Below, piece by piece: positions 32,239 through 45,100 of a stretch of DNA of 64,000 nucleotides (positions are counted from its first letter, which is position 1; every line of letters starts with the position of its first letter). The notes beneath the pieces are model-generated. The model ran no database searches. It was not told the DNA's origin and saw nothing but the letters and a program-made list of their open reading frames with translations. A program made the position numbers and the translations under genes. This DNA is from Amia ocellicauda (taxonomy: Eukaryota; Chordata; Actinopteri; Amiiformes; Amiidae). The DNA lies in assembly GCF_036373705.1 (NCBI RefSeq), contig NC_089851.1, positions 47,117,470-47,181,469 on the forward strand. Reading direction: 5' to 3'.

Positions 32239-32321
32239 ACCTGGGTGGCCAAGTGGTTAAGGTGTTGGACTTAAGATCCAATGGATTTATGTCTATGTGG
32301 GTTTGAACCCTACTCTGGGTA
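32239..32321 (+). tRNA. tRNA-Leu(TAA)-like gene, probably a pseudogene
   Basis: An 83-nt sequence folds as a class-II tRNA: D arm GGCCAAGTGGTTAAGG, anticodon stem TTGGA/TCCAA with loop CTTAAGA (anticodon TAA, 32272-32274), a long variable arm, and T arm GTGGG-TTTGAAC-CCTAC. A 3' CCA is not encoded, as normal in eukaryotes. The acceptor stem ACCTGGG/TCTGGGT has three G-T pairs, and several positions conserved as CG in vertebrate tRNA-Leu(TAA) read CA or TG. This looks like methyl-CpG decay, hence a likely pseudogene. Confidence 0.8.
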
Positions 32322-32871
32322 AATACTTTTTTATTAAAACTTTATTTTGTTCTCTTTTTTATTTTTATTTATTTTATTTTGAAACTTTATTTTGTTCTTT
32401 TTTTTTTTTTTTTTTGCTAACACCATATCATACCAAACCTAATCATAAAACATATAACCTAAAACAAATTATAATAAGTTTAAACTCTTAAACATTACAC
32501 ACACACCATCAGAGGTGTCAGTGAACTGCTGTCAAGATGACCTGTGCCCTTTCCAAAATGACTGTCATCCTAACAAGATGGTGGCCATCCTTACAAGATG
32601 GCTGACTGGAGAGGGTCAAAGGGTAAAACCTGGGGGATGGTGGGAAGGAGGAGAGGGTTCCGGTTCAAGGGGCCAACTGGGGTAAGGAGGGGCTTCCTGG
32701 CCCATGAGCACCCGGGGTAAGGCGGGGGCTACCTAGCCCATGGGGCTTCTGGGTAAGGTAGGGCTTCCCGGCCCATGGGGCTTCTGGGTAGGGGCGGGGC
32801 TTTCAACTGTCACTTTGACATGAAGTGCCATTATCACTACTATCTTCACTTCAACATGAATTTATAAATGT
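32322..32871. other. No gene; T-rich and low-complexity sequence
   Basis: T-runs directly after the tRNA (32329-32415) include a possible Pol III stop. Two or three loose repeats of a GGGTAAGG-GGGGCTTCC-GGCCCATG unit occur at 32680-32800. Confidence 0.5.
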
Positions 32872-34456
32872 TGTAGCGTTAAGTGGGGGTGTATTTTGAT
32901 AAGAGCATTCATAGCTCTGAACTAAAGCTCTGATCTAAAGAAGACCTATCCCCCAAAGTTATCAGATTTCCTTAGCTCATTGGCGTGTGAACTGTTCTAC
33001 ATCAAAGTGGCAGTCTTGGGAGGATGGCACCAAGATTGGGCCAAATGGCTTGGAATCCCTGCTGTGAAATGTCTGGGGAATAGGGCCTGTAGGTAATAAA
33101 AACTCATTGAAGTGGACAAGAGCCGAAATCCCGACACAGAGCTACGAACCCGGGCCAACCGGCATTTCCAAAAGATGGCATTGATTGACATCAGTCATAA
33201 ATCAAGCCTACTCCAATAGGACACTGGAGGCTGAAACCGAAATCCAATCTCACAAACTCAAGAACCAATCATCTATTGATCTGACAGGCATATAAAGGAT
33301 AGCGCACGGCATCTCTCTCTCTCTCACCTGAACCAGTAACTCGCTGCCACAGCTCAACCTGTAGCTCTGTTGCCAGAACTGGAACCAGAAACCAATCAAG
33401 TCTTTGCCGGCAACAGAAGAGCTAAACTAGGAAAAGGAGATTGAGCCATACGAAGAATTCTTTAAAGAAATTTATTCAGTTAAAGAACTTTAGAAACTGC
33501 GGATGCCCGCCTGTAACCATCTGATCAGTGGAGTTTTACAGCTGGACAATTGACTAAGTCGACTGAATACGAAAGTGTCAGTCATTTAAATAGCTATTGA
33601 GTCTTAAGAAACTTGACCCCTGGAAACGAACAGGGCCCTGCTTTCCTGCTTGCAAAGAAGATTTTGTGCACAACCCTTGGAGCCTTCAAACCAGTGGAAA
33701 ATCTGTTTGGAAAAGACTCTACTTTCGCGAAACCCCAACTTCCATGTGCATCGACTGAGTGGAAGTTACTGGACAAAGCCGAACCGGACTGCCTTTGTTC
33801 CAAACCACACGGACCTGGTGCTGTGTGTTTTATTTGAGCCCGAAGACAGAGAGGCCTCTCTGCAACGAAGTTCAGATAAGTTTAACAGTTTGGAGTTTAT
33901 TATTCATGACATTTGAGAAATCAATTAGAAATGTTATTCTGTGAGTCATAAACTTTAGAATGTGTAATATCATTTAGTATTTTCTTAAATATAAATGAGT
34001 GTTGCATTAAACTGTTTTGTTTGACAATTTTAGAAATAAAATCTATCAACGCTGAGAAATATCTTCTAATTCCTGTTTAACTGTTTAGTCTGAAATTGAC
34101 ACAAGTTAATAGACACTAGATTATAGGTGGCCCTGCCTATCCTTAATCATTGAACAGTAATCAATTAGGGAGAATTGTGGTAACAAGAAATGATAGGATC
34201 TTTCTCGGCACCTAAACGTAAATGAGACTGATATATATATAACGAGAAGTTACCTGACATAAATACTAACCTGCAATTAGTGTAGTGCTACATTTAGTCT
34301 TTGTTTTGAATAAATTTGACAATTTATATCTTTGGAATTGGTGTCTGCATCCAATTATTACAGAAATTGAGTTCTACAAGATTCCAGGATTCGTGATAAG
34401 GTGATACTATAAATTCACTTCTTTAATTGAAATTTATAAGTGTACCTTACGCTACA
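32872..34456 (+). mobile_element. Long LTR-like repeat, copy 2
   Basis: Starts TGTAGCGTTAAG and ends CCTTACGCTACA, the same termini as copy 3, with matching body. Relative to copy 3 it lacks two blocks: about 35 bp near 33650 and about 180 bp near 34266. No flanking direct repeat is seen. Confidence 0.88.
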
Positions 34457-35060
34457 CCAGCACAGATGTTGATGGGATGACACACACGCAACAATCTTCC
34501 AATGCACAAAGACCTGCGACATGAAAGGGAGCACACAAAGTCAAACGCTAAACGCTAAAGAGGAGCTAAAGAAAAAATAAAAACAACTACATGACCAGAG
34601 TGCTAAACAATTACCCAACCTGAGGCCTGGAAATCAAGTATGGCTCCAAGACTATTCCACAGGAACTTGGACACAAAAGGGAGGTGTGAAAATAAGAAAT
34701 AACACTTGTTCTTATCAGATCCAGACAGAGCATAGGACAGCTCTGATGAGAAAGTGAGTGGATATTTGGCTTCAAATATCAAACCAAGAGACTGATACCA
34801 ATCAAAAACACATCAGAAGTTCAAAAAGTTACCAACATTGAACAAGATGAAAGCAGTTCCCTAAATCATTCTGACTCGGGTCTGACAGCTATACGCAGTA
34901 CATCAGTGGAAATATTTAGCAGGACACGAAGTTAATAAAAGTTATAAATCTATGCCCAGTTTGTCTTCACAGAAAGAACAAACAACACTCACAATAAGGG
35001 ACAGTTGTAAGGTCCTCAAGGTGAGAGATGAGACAATTCTCACTCCAAGCTCATCTATCA
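34457..35060 (+). pseudogene. Gypsy integrase C-terminal remnant
   Basis: From about 34580 the frame reads KQLHDQSAKQLPNLRPGNQV, WLQDYSTGTWTQKGGVK and NNTCSYQIQTEHRTAL, the typical gypsy integrase tail with HDxSAKxLPxLxPGxxVxLQD. It begins about 120 bp after copy 2 of the LTR-like repeat in the same orientation, so it may be the last scrap of that element's internal part. An inference only, as no second LTR follows. Confidence 0.55.
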
Positions 35061-35981
35061 CGTGATCTTCATGTTTTAGATCATAGTTTGTTTACTTGTT
35101 TATTTTGTTTAAAAACAGAATTAAGAATTTAATCTATTATTAAATATTTTGTATACAAATTATATCCAATTATATATTTGTAAGGTAAGTGCAATGGTAG
35201 AGGCAGAGATGGTAATCAAGCAATGTTATTACTAAAGACCATTTTTTATTTCCAATAGAAAAAATCTTATAAGAATCATTTTGGAATTTATATCATGATT
35301 TGGAAACAATTCTATAAGATTCCTACTGGAAATTCTTAGAGGATTGCCAATGGAAATTCTTATACGATATTTATCGGAGAAAATCCTACTGAAATTCTTA
35401 TATTGCATTTTACAGAGCAAAGTCCTATTTGTCATCAATAACAATAATAATTCTAAGACTTTGTAATATTTCTTATTATTCTTCTTGAAGATGATGTAAT
35501 TGCATTATCTTTTAGGCTTATCCTAAAATAGCAGATTCAGGACAACAATGATTCCTTGTGGATTATATACTTTCACATTTTCTATTGGGTTTGAACATGT
35601 CATTTACACACACCTGAAGTTAATTAAATATATAAGAAATCAATTAATATTTTCTGTAAAGTCTACTGAATATACACAGCACTGGCATTTGTTTGCAATT
35701 TTACTTTTTATTGCTTGAAATTGACGTTTAAAAGTAATTTTGATAATGTCTGAAATTCAATGTTCTAATTAAGCCTCTTTACCCTCCAGCAGTGTGCACA
35801 TCCTTGTTTCTCAACTGGATCATCAATAACTTAGAATTAACTCACCTTACTCACAAACTGAGGATCCAATACATTGACTTGAATGTATTATTAACTGAAA
35901 TATGTTTTAATACAAATTCAAAGAAAACATTTTACAAAATGAATTATTTTCCAACATCATAAGAATCTGAAAATATAATTG
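35061..35981. other. No gene; short internal repeats
   Basis: Around 35250-35420 the piece GAAATTCTTA/GATTCCTACTGG recurs with changes. The rest is AT-rich sequence downstream of ZFAND1, including its likely 3' untranslated region near 35900-35981. AATAAA-like signals are not decisive. Confidence 0.4.
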
Positions 35982-36158
35982 TTAACACTCAGTGAGATAG
36001 GCACTTGTATATTTTACTCCAATACTGTCATTGTCAAGATATTCTAGAATGACATCTCCCCCATTATAAAGAGGGGATTCTGTGTTGGAGAGCAAGGATT
36101 CCAAAGATAGTTCCATTTTCAGTGCTTCTCCAGAGAGAGGATGGCACAGCCTCAGTTT
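35982..36158 (-). CDS. zfand1: ZFAND1 exon 8 and stop
   Basis: Codes KLRLCHPLSGEALKMELSLE, SPLYNGGDVILEYLDND and the C-terminus AYLTEC, then TAA at 35984-35982. Confidence 0.95.
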   Translation of the reverse strand, partial: KLRLCHPLSGEALKMELSLESLLSNTESPLYNGGDVILEYLDNDSIGVKYTSAYLTEC

Positions 36159-39100
36159 CTGAAGAGAGCAACAAAAATTACTTAAGAACACCATGGTATA
36201 TTAAGGCAATTGTTACAATAAAGGACACATATTTTGTGTGTGTTAATAAATTAATACAATTAATAAAATGTTTTGAAAAATAACCATTCGTAAAAGGAAT
36301 TGAGCTAGGAATAATTAGTAGAAAAGTATTCGTTTCCTGTGATTGTGTAGTCTTTGGGTCAATGAAGTTACATTGCTGTTGTTGTTACAAACAGTTCTAC
36401 GTCTTTCCATCATGCAGTTTTCACCATGGGCATTTCATCATGGGGTACATTTCATCAACCGTGTCAGTTCATCACCAATTTGAATAATCATCAGCATTTT
36501 CCATATTCAGTTACAAACTACACACACACAGTCTCTTTTGATTTAGATAGAATATTCTTTAATGACCTATGATTCCAAAACAGACTTTTATCAAATCCTA
36601 AAGTTACAGCAAATGTAGTCTCTCTTTAATTTTACCCACCCCTTAGTTCTAATGTTTATCAACACTTCTCCACTTTATATCGATTAATGCATCACTCAGT
36701 TTACACGGGGTGCGTTCAAGTCATGCAGACTTTCTGCATTAAGTGTGAAGGAAGCTGTTTACATGATCTAAAAGTGAGAAAAATATACACGGGAAGGAAT
36801 TATAACTTTTCCATTCTGAGGAGTTTACAGCTGAAACACCCTATGTGTATTTTATTCAAATATTTATTAACATATACAACAGATATGAGGGAGAAATTTC
36901 GTTATTTATTTATTTTGGCACAAATTACCCTCCATATATATTTACTGAATTGATTATTGACTACAACTGCTGGTCTAAAAGTTTGTGTGTAATTTCTAAC
37001 TGAATATGTATTTTGCTGATGAATATGAAAATTGGTGATGAACTGACCTGGTGATGAAATGTTTGTGATGAAAAGTACCTGCCAAATTCTGTTACAAACT
37101 ATTATTGTGCAGTTAGTTTACCATAAATTAAAATAAAATAATATATAGACATTAACATTAACAATGTCAAGCTGTCAGTTTTTGGAATATGCATAATAAC
37201 ACACAATAATTAAACTCCCGATACTGTAAAGTCTTAGATAAACATTCTGTGTGTGTGTAAAGATTAGAAGGCTTTTTTCTACTTTTCTTACTTATTTCAA
37301 ACTCTATTATATATATAATTGTATATATGTGTTTTGGGCTGAGAAAGAAAGCATAACATAAAATACACGAACAAATGCAACCACCATGTATGTTCTAGGA
37401 ACACACACACTAGAATGAAAAAGAACTTTAAAGGGCATGCATGACAATTTAATATAATATTTGTGAATCTACCTTGGCTGTTAAAATGTTGTTATTGTTC
37501 TTTAGACTTGCCAGTGAGCTGGCAAAGTCCACCACTTTCCCCACACTCCACTTAGAACAGAAATACATTGGCAGACATCTGTCCTTGGTTCCTTTGGGCA
37601 GAAATACTTGGAAATGTATCCTTTCACTCTGTAGGGCAGAAAAGGTTTGTCCTTAATATTTTTTAAATATTTAAATCTGACAGCTGGCCTATACAAATTG
37701 TAGTCTAAAAGTTCATCAAAATAATCTGGATCAAGCTCTGAAAAGATTTTTGTGTCATAACATCAACCTACCTGACATATCCATATTCACTAGTGAGGGT
37801 ACAAAATGCTGATTCTGAAGTGAAAGTGGTTGTGTGTGGGGGAGTCTCTACGTAAGGGAAACCACGGTAAGTGTTGAATCAGCACAATAATCTAGTGTTG
37901 AATGCCATTTCTAATTTAAGTGACGATAGCAGCAATGAGGAGTATATATTAGATCTAGAATGTGAAAGTGGCATAAAGCAATAATTCCCAACCTGCGGGC
38001 TGCAGCTAGTGGGCCGTAGAAGTACTGCAGGTGGGCCACGAAAATATATTTTTTTAAATTGCTTTTAAAATGGCCTAAATAGGATTACATTTTTTGTTTA
38101 AAATAATAATAATAATAATTAGGGCTGTTTTCAAAGGTTTGTTCAGTCTTAGAAGACTAGTCACGTGACAATCACATCGGTTTTCTTTTGTTAATAGAAA
38201 TTTAATGTATTCAAAACTACATACTATATGTACTACATAACAACATTTCTGAAATGTTGGTATGTAGTACGTATAATATGGGTTGTATGCAGTTTCAAAT
38301 ACAGCCATTAATTTCAAATGTCACTCCCCAGCTACCACACAACATTGCCAAAACATTGTATAACGTTGTGTGTTAGCAGGGTCGTAGCCTATCTAAATTA
38401 AAACATTTGATTTGTATAATGCCCATTACTTAAATAATAGTTATGGGATATAACAAAGTTTAAAACTGTTGTGTCAGCAGGTATTGGACCAGATTCAATT
38501 TAAACAATGTATTTTGAAAATGCACAATTATACTAATAATTTAACATTTAGAAGAATCTACCAGCATGCATGTGGACCACTCTGTGTTATTCTGCGTTAT
38601 TGTTTCTTTATCTGCCATCATGTAAAGTGTTGTGCAATATAATGCAAAAGTTAAAAAAAAACTAAACAAATGGCTGTTGTGATTTTTTGCTAAATGCCCA
38701 GAAGACACCCAGAAAGTTGAATGTAAGCTGTGCAACTGAAAAGTGTTATATCACAGAAAAACAATCTCCAGGATCCTTTAATCAATATAAATTTAAATTA
38801 TGTATAATTTATTCAACTTAATGGGTCAATTGCACCAAACTGAAAGAAGCACACCAACTGGAGATCATCCTGTGTTTAGTACGCATCTCCGTACTAAGTT
38901 CATTGCAATTGACCCATTAAGAACATAAGAAAGTTTACTAACAAGAGGAGGCCATTCGACCCATCGTGCTCGTTTGGAAGACATTATTATTAATATTATT
39001 ATTACTCAATTACTTAGCAGACACCCTTATCCAGAGTGACTTACAATTGTTATAATATATCACATTATGTTTTACATTTTACACAGCTGGGCATTTACTG

Positions 39101-42100
39101 GAGTAATCTAGGTAAAATACCTTGCTCAAAGGTACAACAGCACTGTCCCCCTCCTGGGATTGAACCCACAACCCTCCACTCCAGAGCCTACAACTCCACA
39201 CTGCTGCCTGCTCATTATTACTGCTTATTATTAACAATGTTAGGTTATTATCACAACCCCGGTTCCCTGAAAACCTTTCAGAAACTGGATCGCCAGGAAA
39301 TGGGCTCCTGGGGAGACATTGTCAATCTTATCATGGCATGCTGAGATGGCAGCCAGATAAACTTACAGCATGGATGCAGATTTCCCATCTTCAAGCAGCT
39401 GTTGCACAGCACAGAATCGTCGATATTGGGCACTACACATCTCTCTACACACCAGTTCTAGAAGGCTGACCACTTATAACTATATTAGGCCCTGGTGGAG
39501 GGGGCCCTGGTAGACTGCATCATTTCCACAACATTAACAGGCAGCCTCAGAGACATCAGGTTGTGCGTTGCAGGGGCCAAACCCAAAACTGTAGCTGTGC
39601 TGGGTTGGGGTGCGACAACAGTCCATCTGCTTGGCTCAGCATGTCCAGTCGAAGCGGAAACTGCCATGGATCCACGTGAAGTGTTTAGGTGTTACCCAAG
39701 TCAGACACAGGACAGGTGAGAGAGAGCATGCTATTTTGTTGTGTTGTTCTTTCAGAAAGTATTCAAGTTTACAAATGAGATGAGGCCATTCGACCCATCG
39801 TGCTCGTTTGGTGTCCAATAATAACTAAGTGATCCAAAGATACTATCCAGTCTATTTTTAAATTTTCCCAAATTTTCAGCTTCAACCACATTGCTGGGGA
39901 GTTTGTTCCAGATTGTGACAACTCTCTGTGTGAAGAAATGTCTCCTGTTTTCTGTCTTGAATGGCTTGAAGCCCAATTTCCATTTGTGTCCCTGGGTCTG
40001 TGTGTCCCTGCTGATCTGGAAAAACTCTTCTGGTTTGATGTGGTCGATGCCTTTCATAATCTTGACATTTTGAGCTCTCTACGGGTGTGTGTTGCTTCTA
40101 CCAAAACATTAATGGTCTTGTTTTGATCAGTAGACTGTCTGGTTCTAGGATATGTCATAATTGTCAATATTTTCTGAGATTTCTGTATTCCTACTCAGAC
40201 CAAGTATCTCCCCACCCCCCCATTTCAGAATAAAAACCTAAATTTTTCACATCGTTCAAAAGCTGAGTCTCAGCTTTCATGGGATACCAAACATTTGGCA
40301 AACAACACAACAGTGAAGAGTATAAATGGGATTAAAGAGATGCACATGGATTTGGTGCCCTTTTAAGGGTTTTGTTAAACAAAACGATTCCGTTATTTAT
40401 TTTTTTATCTTCAATTGTTTATTTGTTCTTTGCTTTAATTTCAGAGTACATTAAGATATTTAACTGCGTAAATTTCAATAAAAACTGGAAAAATTGAAGT
40501 GTTCTAAAACTTTTGACCAGTAGTGTATATATATTAAACTATAAACTATAAAAATATATCTTAAACTTTTCCATTTATATTACTTGACTCACCATTTATT
40601 TCAATATGAGGACAATTGAAATAAATTTAATAAATTGAGAAACAATCTGAGAAGCCTCTCCAAGGTTATGAAGTTTTGAGTAACTCCATCCACATAATAA
40701 TGAAAGTACCTGTGGCAACGACTTATCCCCAGTTGCACAGAGTTTCAGCTTCATCAAGGCCACCTTTGCTGCTGTTGCACTGTTTCTTGCCCCTCTTCGA
40801 CCTTTGCTGTTTGGAGCCCCTTTCTTTGATTCTGTAAAGCAATGTTCTTGACAACATCAAACATTCTCTCAATAGATTTATGCATTTAGGGCCATTTTCA
40901 AAAAGTGTTACTTCATGTTAAGTTTATCGCTCTTTAAAAAAAGATTTAAAAAAGACATGGAATAAAATAAAATAAAACTTTATTTTTATTTTCTCATTAG
41001 GAAAACCCCCGCCTCAGAGTCTCAGCCACGTCTAATAATTTTTGCTTTGTTTTACACTATGCATAATGCAAAACCAATGTGCGTGTTGTGCACACAAACA
41101 CTAGAAAGCTAATTTCTTCATGCCAAAACTGTGTTCTTGTGATCCATAAAACCACATGCATCCAGGAAAACGCATCAGCAGCTTCCCCTTGTTTTGCATG
41201 GCGTCTTGCAAAAAGCAAAAAGCAAAAAGCTTTTAATATTGTGTGCTATATATATGCTGGAAGAAGTGCTAAATCAAGATTACAAAATACAAAATATGTA
41301 CCATAGAGCTGTTCAATTAAAATTCAATTGATAACAGCACTTTTTGATGGCAAGTATATCGAAAAGAGCTGTTCCTTTGCATGGGCTATTGGTGTTTTTG
41401 AGAAACTTGGCAGGTTTTTTTTTTTTTTTTTAAGAACAATTTGCTCTCGGAACGGCTCAGTTTTGTCATGTCCATCCATTGTATAATTCACCAGTCCATC
41501 TCTGTGCAACACTAGAGCAATGCAGGAAACCATGCCTTGCCATGCTTTGTTAATTTCATTCGGGAGCATCTAGTCTTCAGCATTGCCTCTTCAGGGATCA
41601 ATTTGGAAGATGCATAAGCGGCACACAGACTTGTTACTGCATAACGAAGTGTGTTGTCTTAGTTAGGGCAAAGCACTGGATAGTTTGTGCTGCAGGAGGA
41701 GATCCGCAAAAGGCGAGCACGTTTCATGAATTTGAGTGAAAAAGACAACATTGTATTTTGTATGCTACATTTAAACACGGGGGGGCCTCCCAGGCATTGC
41801 GTTAGGGGGGTATGGGTAATATTCTTGTCTCGCCTGTTGGTTCATGTCATTCTTTGAATATGGCCCGCGGTGAAAAATAATTGGGGAGCCCTGCCCTACA
41901 GTGTCACAGATTATATATTATATATATGTCCACAATTGTTGGCACCCTTGCCTTGATAAAGATGAGCAAAAAAGGCAGTATGTTCCTGGAAATCAACAAC
42001 GTCATGAACTCTATCAAGTTCCAGGACATTTTAGCCAAAAACATGGTTGCCTCTGCCAGGAGTCTGAAACTTGGCTGCAAGTGGATCTTCCAGCAAGACA

Positions 42101-45100
42101 ATGACTACAAGCACACATCAAAATCCACAAATGGTTAATTAAACACAAAAACAAAAATGTTCAATGACTATCTCAGTTTCCAGACTTGAATCCCATTGAA
42201 AAGCTGTGGTTTGAATTGAAGAGGGCGGTTCATATGCACAGACCGAATTATATCAATCCTCCAATCTCATAAAAAAAAAAATTGAAATTATTAACGTGGG
42301 AATGCATATAGTACTGAAAACAAGGGTGACAATAATTGTGATACATTATTCAGCTTCCACCTTATTTTGATTCTGTCACATATTCATTTACTTATGGATT
42401 ATTCAGAAAATAGTACACTCACCTACTATTTGTTTAACAAGCTGCTGAGTGGCAGACATTCTTGGTTTATGTGCTTCTAATTTCTCACACTCATGGTCAT
42501 CTTGATGTCGATGGCTGTTAAAAAATATTTATTAAATAACTATTTTACATTCAAGTGTAGGCCTAATTAATTCAATATTTGAGAAAAGCCAGATAAATAC
42601 TTTCATAGAAATTTGTAAAATCAAACGTAACATTAATGTAAGCATCACTATAACATATCTTGTTTACGGGTATTCATAGTCATATTTAAAAATGTCAAAA
42701 CAATTAGCAACTTATTTCAAACCCCCTACTCAGATACTTGCTGAATGAAATATAGCAGTGATGCTTAAGTCATAAGACAAAAAAATAGCTTACATACATA
42801 GGGACACAAACATATTTTTGTAATTAAAAAGACATCACTCATGATAAATTAGAAAGATGCCTCCGCTTAATTTTAAGTTGCAGTGGAAAGATCCAAAATG
42901 AAATATTCATTATTTTATTCTGGACAAATCAAAGATGAGTACACACAGTTGTCTATTTCCTGGCTGACTGGTTGAATGCTCTGATGTAATGTATACAAAG
43001 GTTATTTTGAATTTAATCTTAAACACTCATAAAACTGTACTTCTTACTTCCAGACACCTTTCAAACATTATATCATTATCTTTTTTCCACCTTTGAAAGA
43101 TTTACAAAATGAGGCCTATGCTGTACACGTATGTAAACATGATTCATACTTTTGTTTTCTCATATTGATTATTGTAATCTAAATGAGCTAGTGTCATTAA
43201 CACACTATGTTTTATGCAGATTACAGTATGTTAAGAACTCTGCTGCCTGCAAACTTACCAGATCGGGGTACTGACCACATTACTCCTTTCTTAGAATTGC
43301 TGGAATAGCTTTAGTTTAGTTTAGGACCAGAATTAATTTTAAAATCCCAAAAATCTGCACCCTCATATGCTCTTTGTACTTTGGAATCTGGGGTCCTGTT
43401 TGTCACTAATGATAAGTTAATTATTTTTTTGTTTGAATTATCTGCCTGTAAAGTCCTCTGTGAAACTTGATTTAAGGGTACTATATAAAATAAAGCTGAA
43501 TTATTAATATTATGATCAGTATTGTCCATTCTTCACAGTTGCTAGTGGATTAGCAAATTCAGTGATTGCACTTTTTACAGATAAATCACAGTACACACAG
43601 CATTCTCTCAATACATGATTCACCATTTTGAGAAGGGACAGGATAAGGCCCTCATCCCGTTCCACCAAAAATCATGAGTTATGTAAAGCAGTGGTTCTCA
43701 ATCCTGGTCCTGGAGTACCACCTATCCTGCTGGTTTTTGTTCCAACCGAGCTCTCAATTACTTAATTTGCCCTTGTTTTCAAGCTGCTTCACACTAGAGG
43801 TCTTCACAGGTCCAAAAATGTGTACCCAAACCCAAAGAGACCCGAAAATGTGCTATCCGGAACCGACCCAGACCCGTCTATTATTTGAAAGTTTGGACCC
43901 GGAACGTGCAGAACTGAGAAATGCCGTAAATGTACCACCCGGAACCTACTCGGAGCCGTCTATTATTTGTAATCTGGACCCGGAACCAGCCGGGACACAT
44001 AGACCCGATTGAACACGATCGGCACAGATCTCCTGTCTTTTCCCTCTTCTGACCCTCTCATCCCCTCACGCATCTCTTCCTGCTTGTCTGCCATTTCCGC
44101 CTGGATGCACTCGCACCACCTCAAGCTCAACCTCTCCAAATCAGATCTCCTCTTTTTCCCCCACTCTTCCTCACCTTCTGCTGACCACCCCATCTCGATC
44201 CCCTTGGAATCCACCACACTCTCTCCTTCTTCTTCACATAAAATCTAGGAGTCACCCTCGATCCTGCGCTCTCCTACTCCCAGCACATCACCACGCTGAC
44301 ACGCACCTGCAGATTCTTCCTGAGCAACATACGCCGGATCCATCCCTTCCTCACCGACTCAACTCAGCTACTCGTCCAGTCACTGGTCCTCTCCCGCCTA
44401 GACTACTGCAACTCCCTCCTGGCCGGCCTGCCTGCATCCACTACCCGCCCACTCCAGCTCATCCAGAACTCTGCGGCTCGTCTGGTATTCTCTCTGCCAT
44501 GATTCGCAGACGCTACTCCACTGCTCCGCTCCCTCCACTGGCTCCCGATAGCGGCACGCATTCAGTTCAAGACTTTGACCCTCACCTACCGCTATCTTGA
44601 CCACACTGCACCAAGCTACCTTCAGTCACTCGTCTCTCCATACATCCCCTCCAGACCACTGTGCTCCTCCAGTGCCAGAAGGCTAACTCTGCCTCCTCTC
44701 CACTCTCCTTCCTCCAGAGCCCGCTCCTTCTCATCCCTGGCCCCTAAGTGGTGGAACGACCTGCCCACCAAAGTCTAAACAGCAGAGTCCTTGACCTCAT
44801 TCCAGCGCTTACTCAAGACGCATCTCTTCCGACAGCACTTGTAATATTAGTCCTCTATCCCTGCTAGAAAGCACTTCAGCTTATTATGCTCCTCACGTTC
44901 TTGATTGTTTTCCTCCTTGCTCCCTTTCCCGTAGCCCTCGTCTGTAACCCTACATCTTGACAGCACTTAGCTTTCACCGTCCAGGATGTAGGAAGTCTCT
45001 TACTGTACTTGTGTAAATTGTAAATTGGAATTTGTAAAATGTATTATTTTGAATTGCTATGTTTTAGCTAAGTTGAATTTGTAATGATTAATGCCTTGTA

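Noticed and set aside
37979..41889. One hAT element spanning the two GGGCC-rich ends
   Set aside because: ZFAND1 exon 6 lies between them and the ends do not match well, so they are separate insertions.
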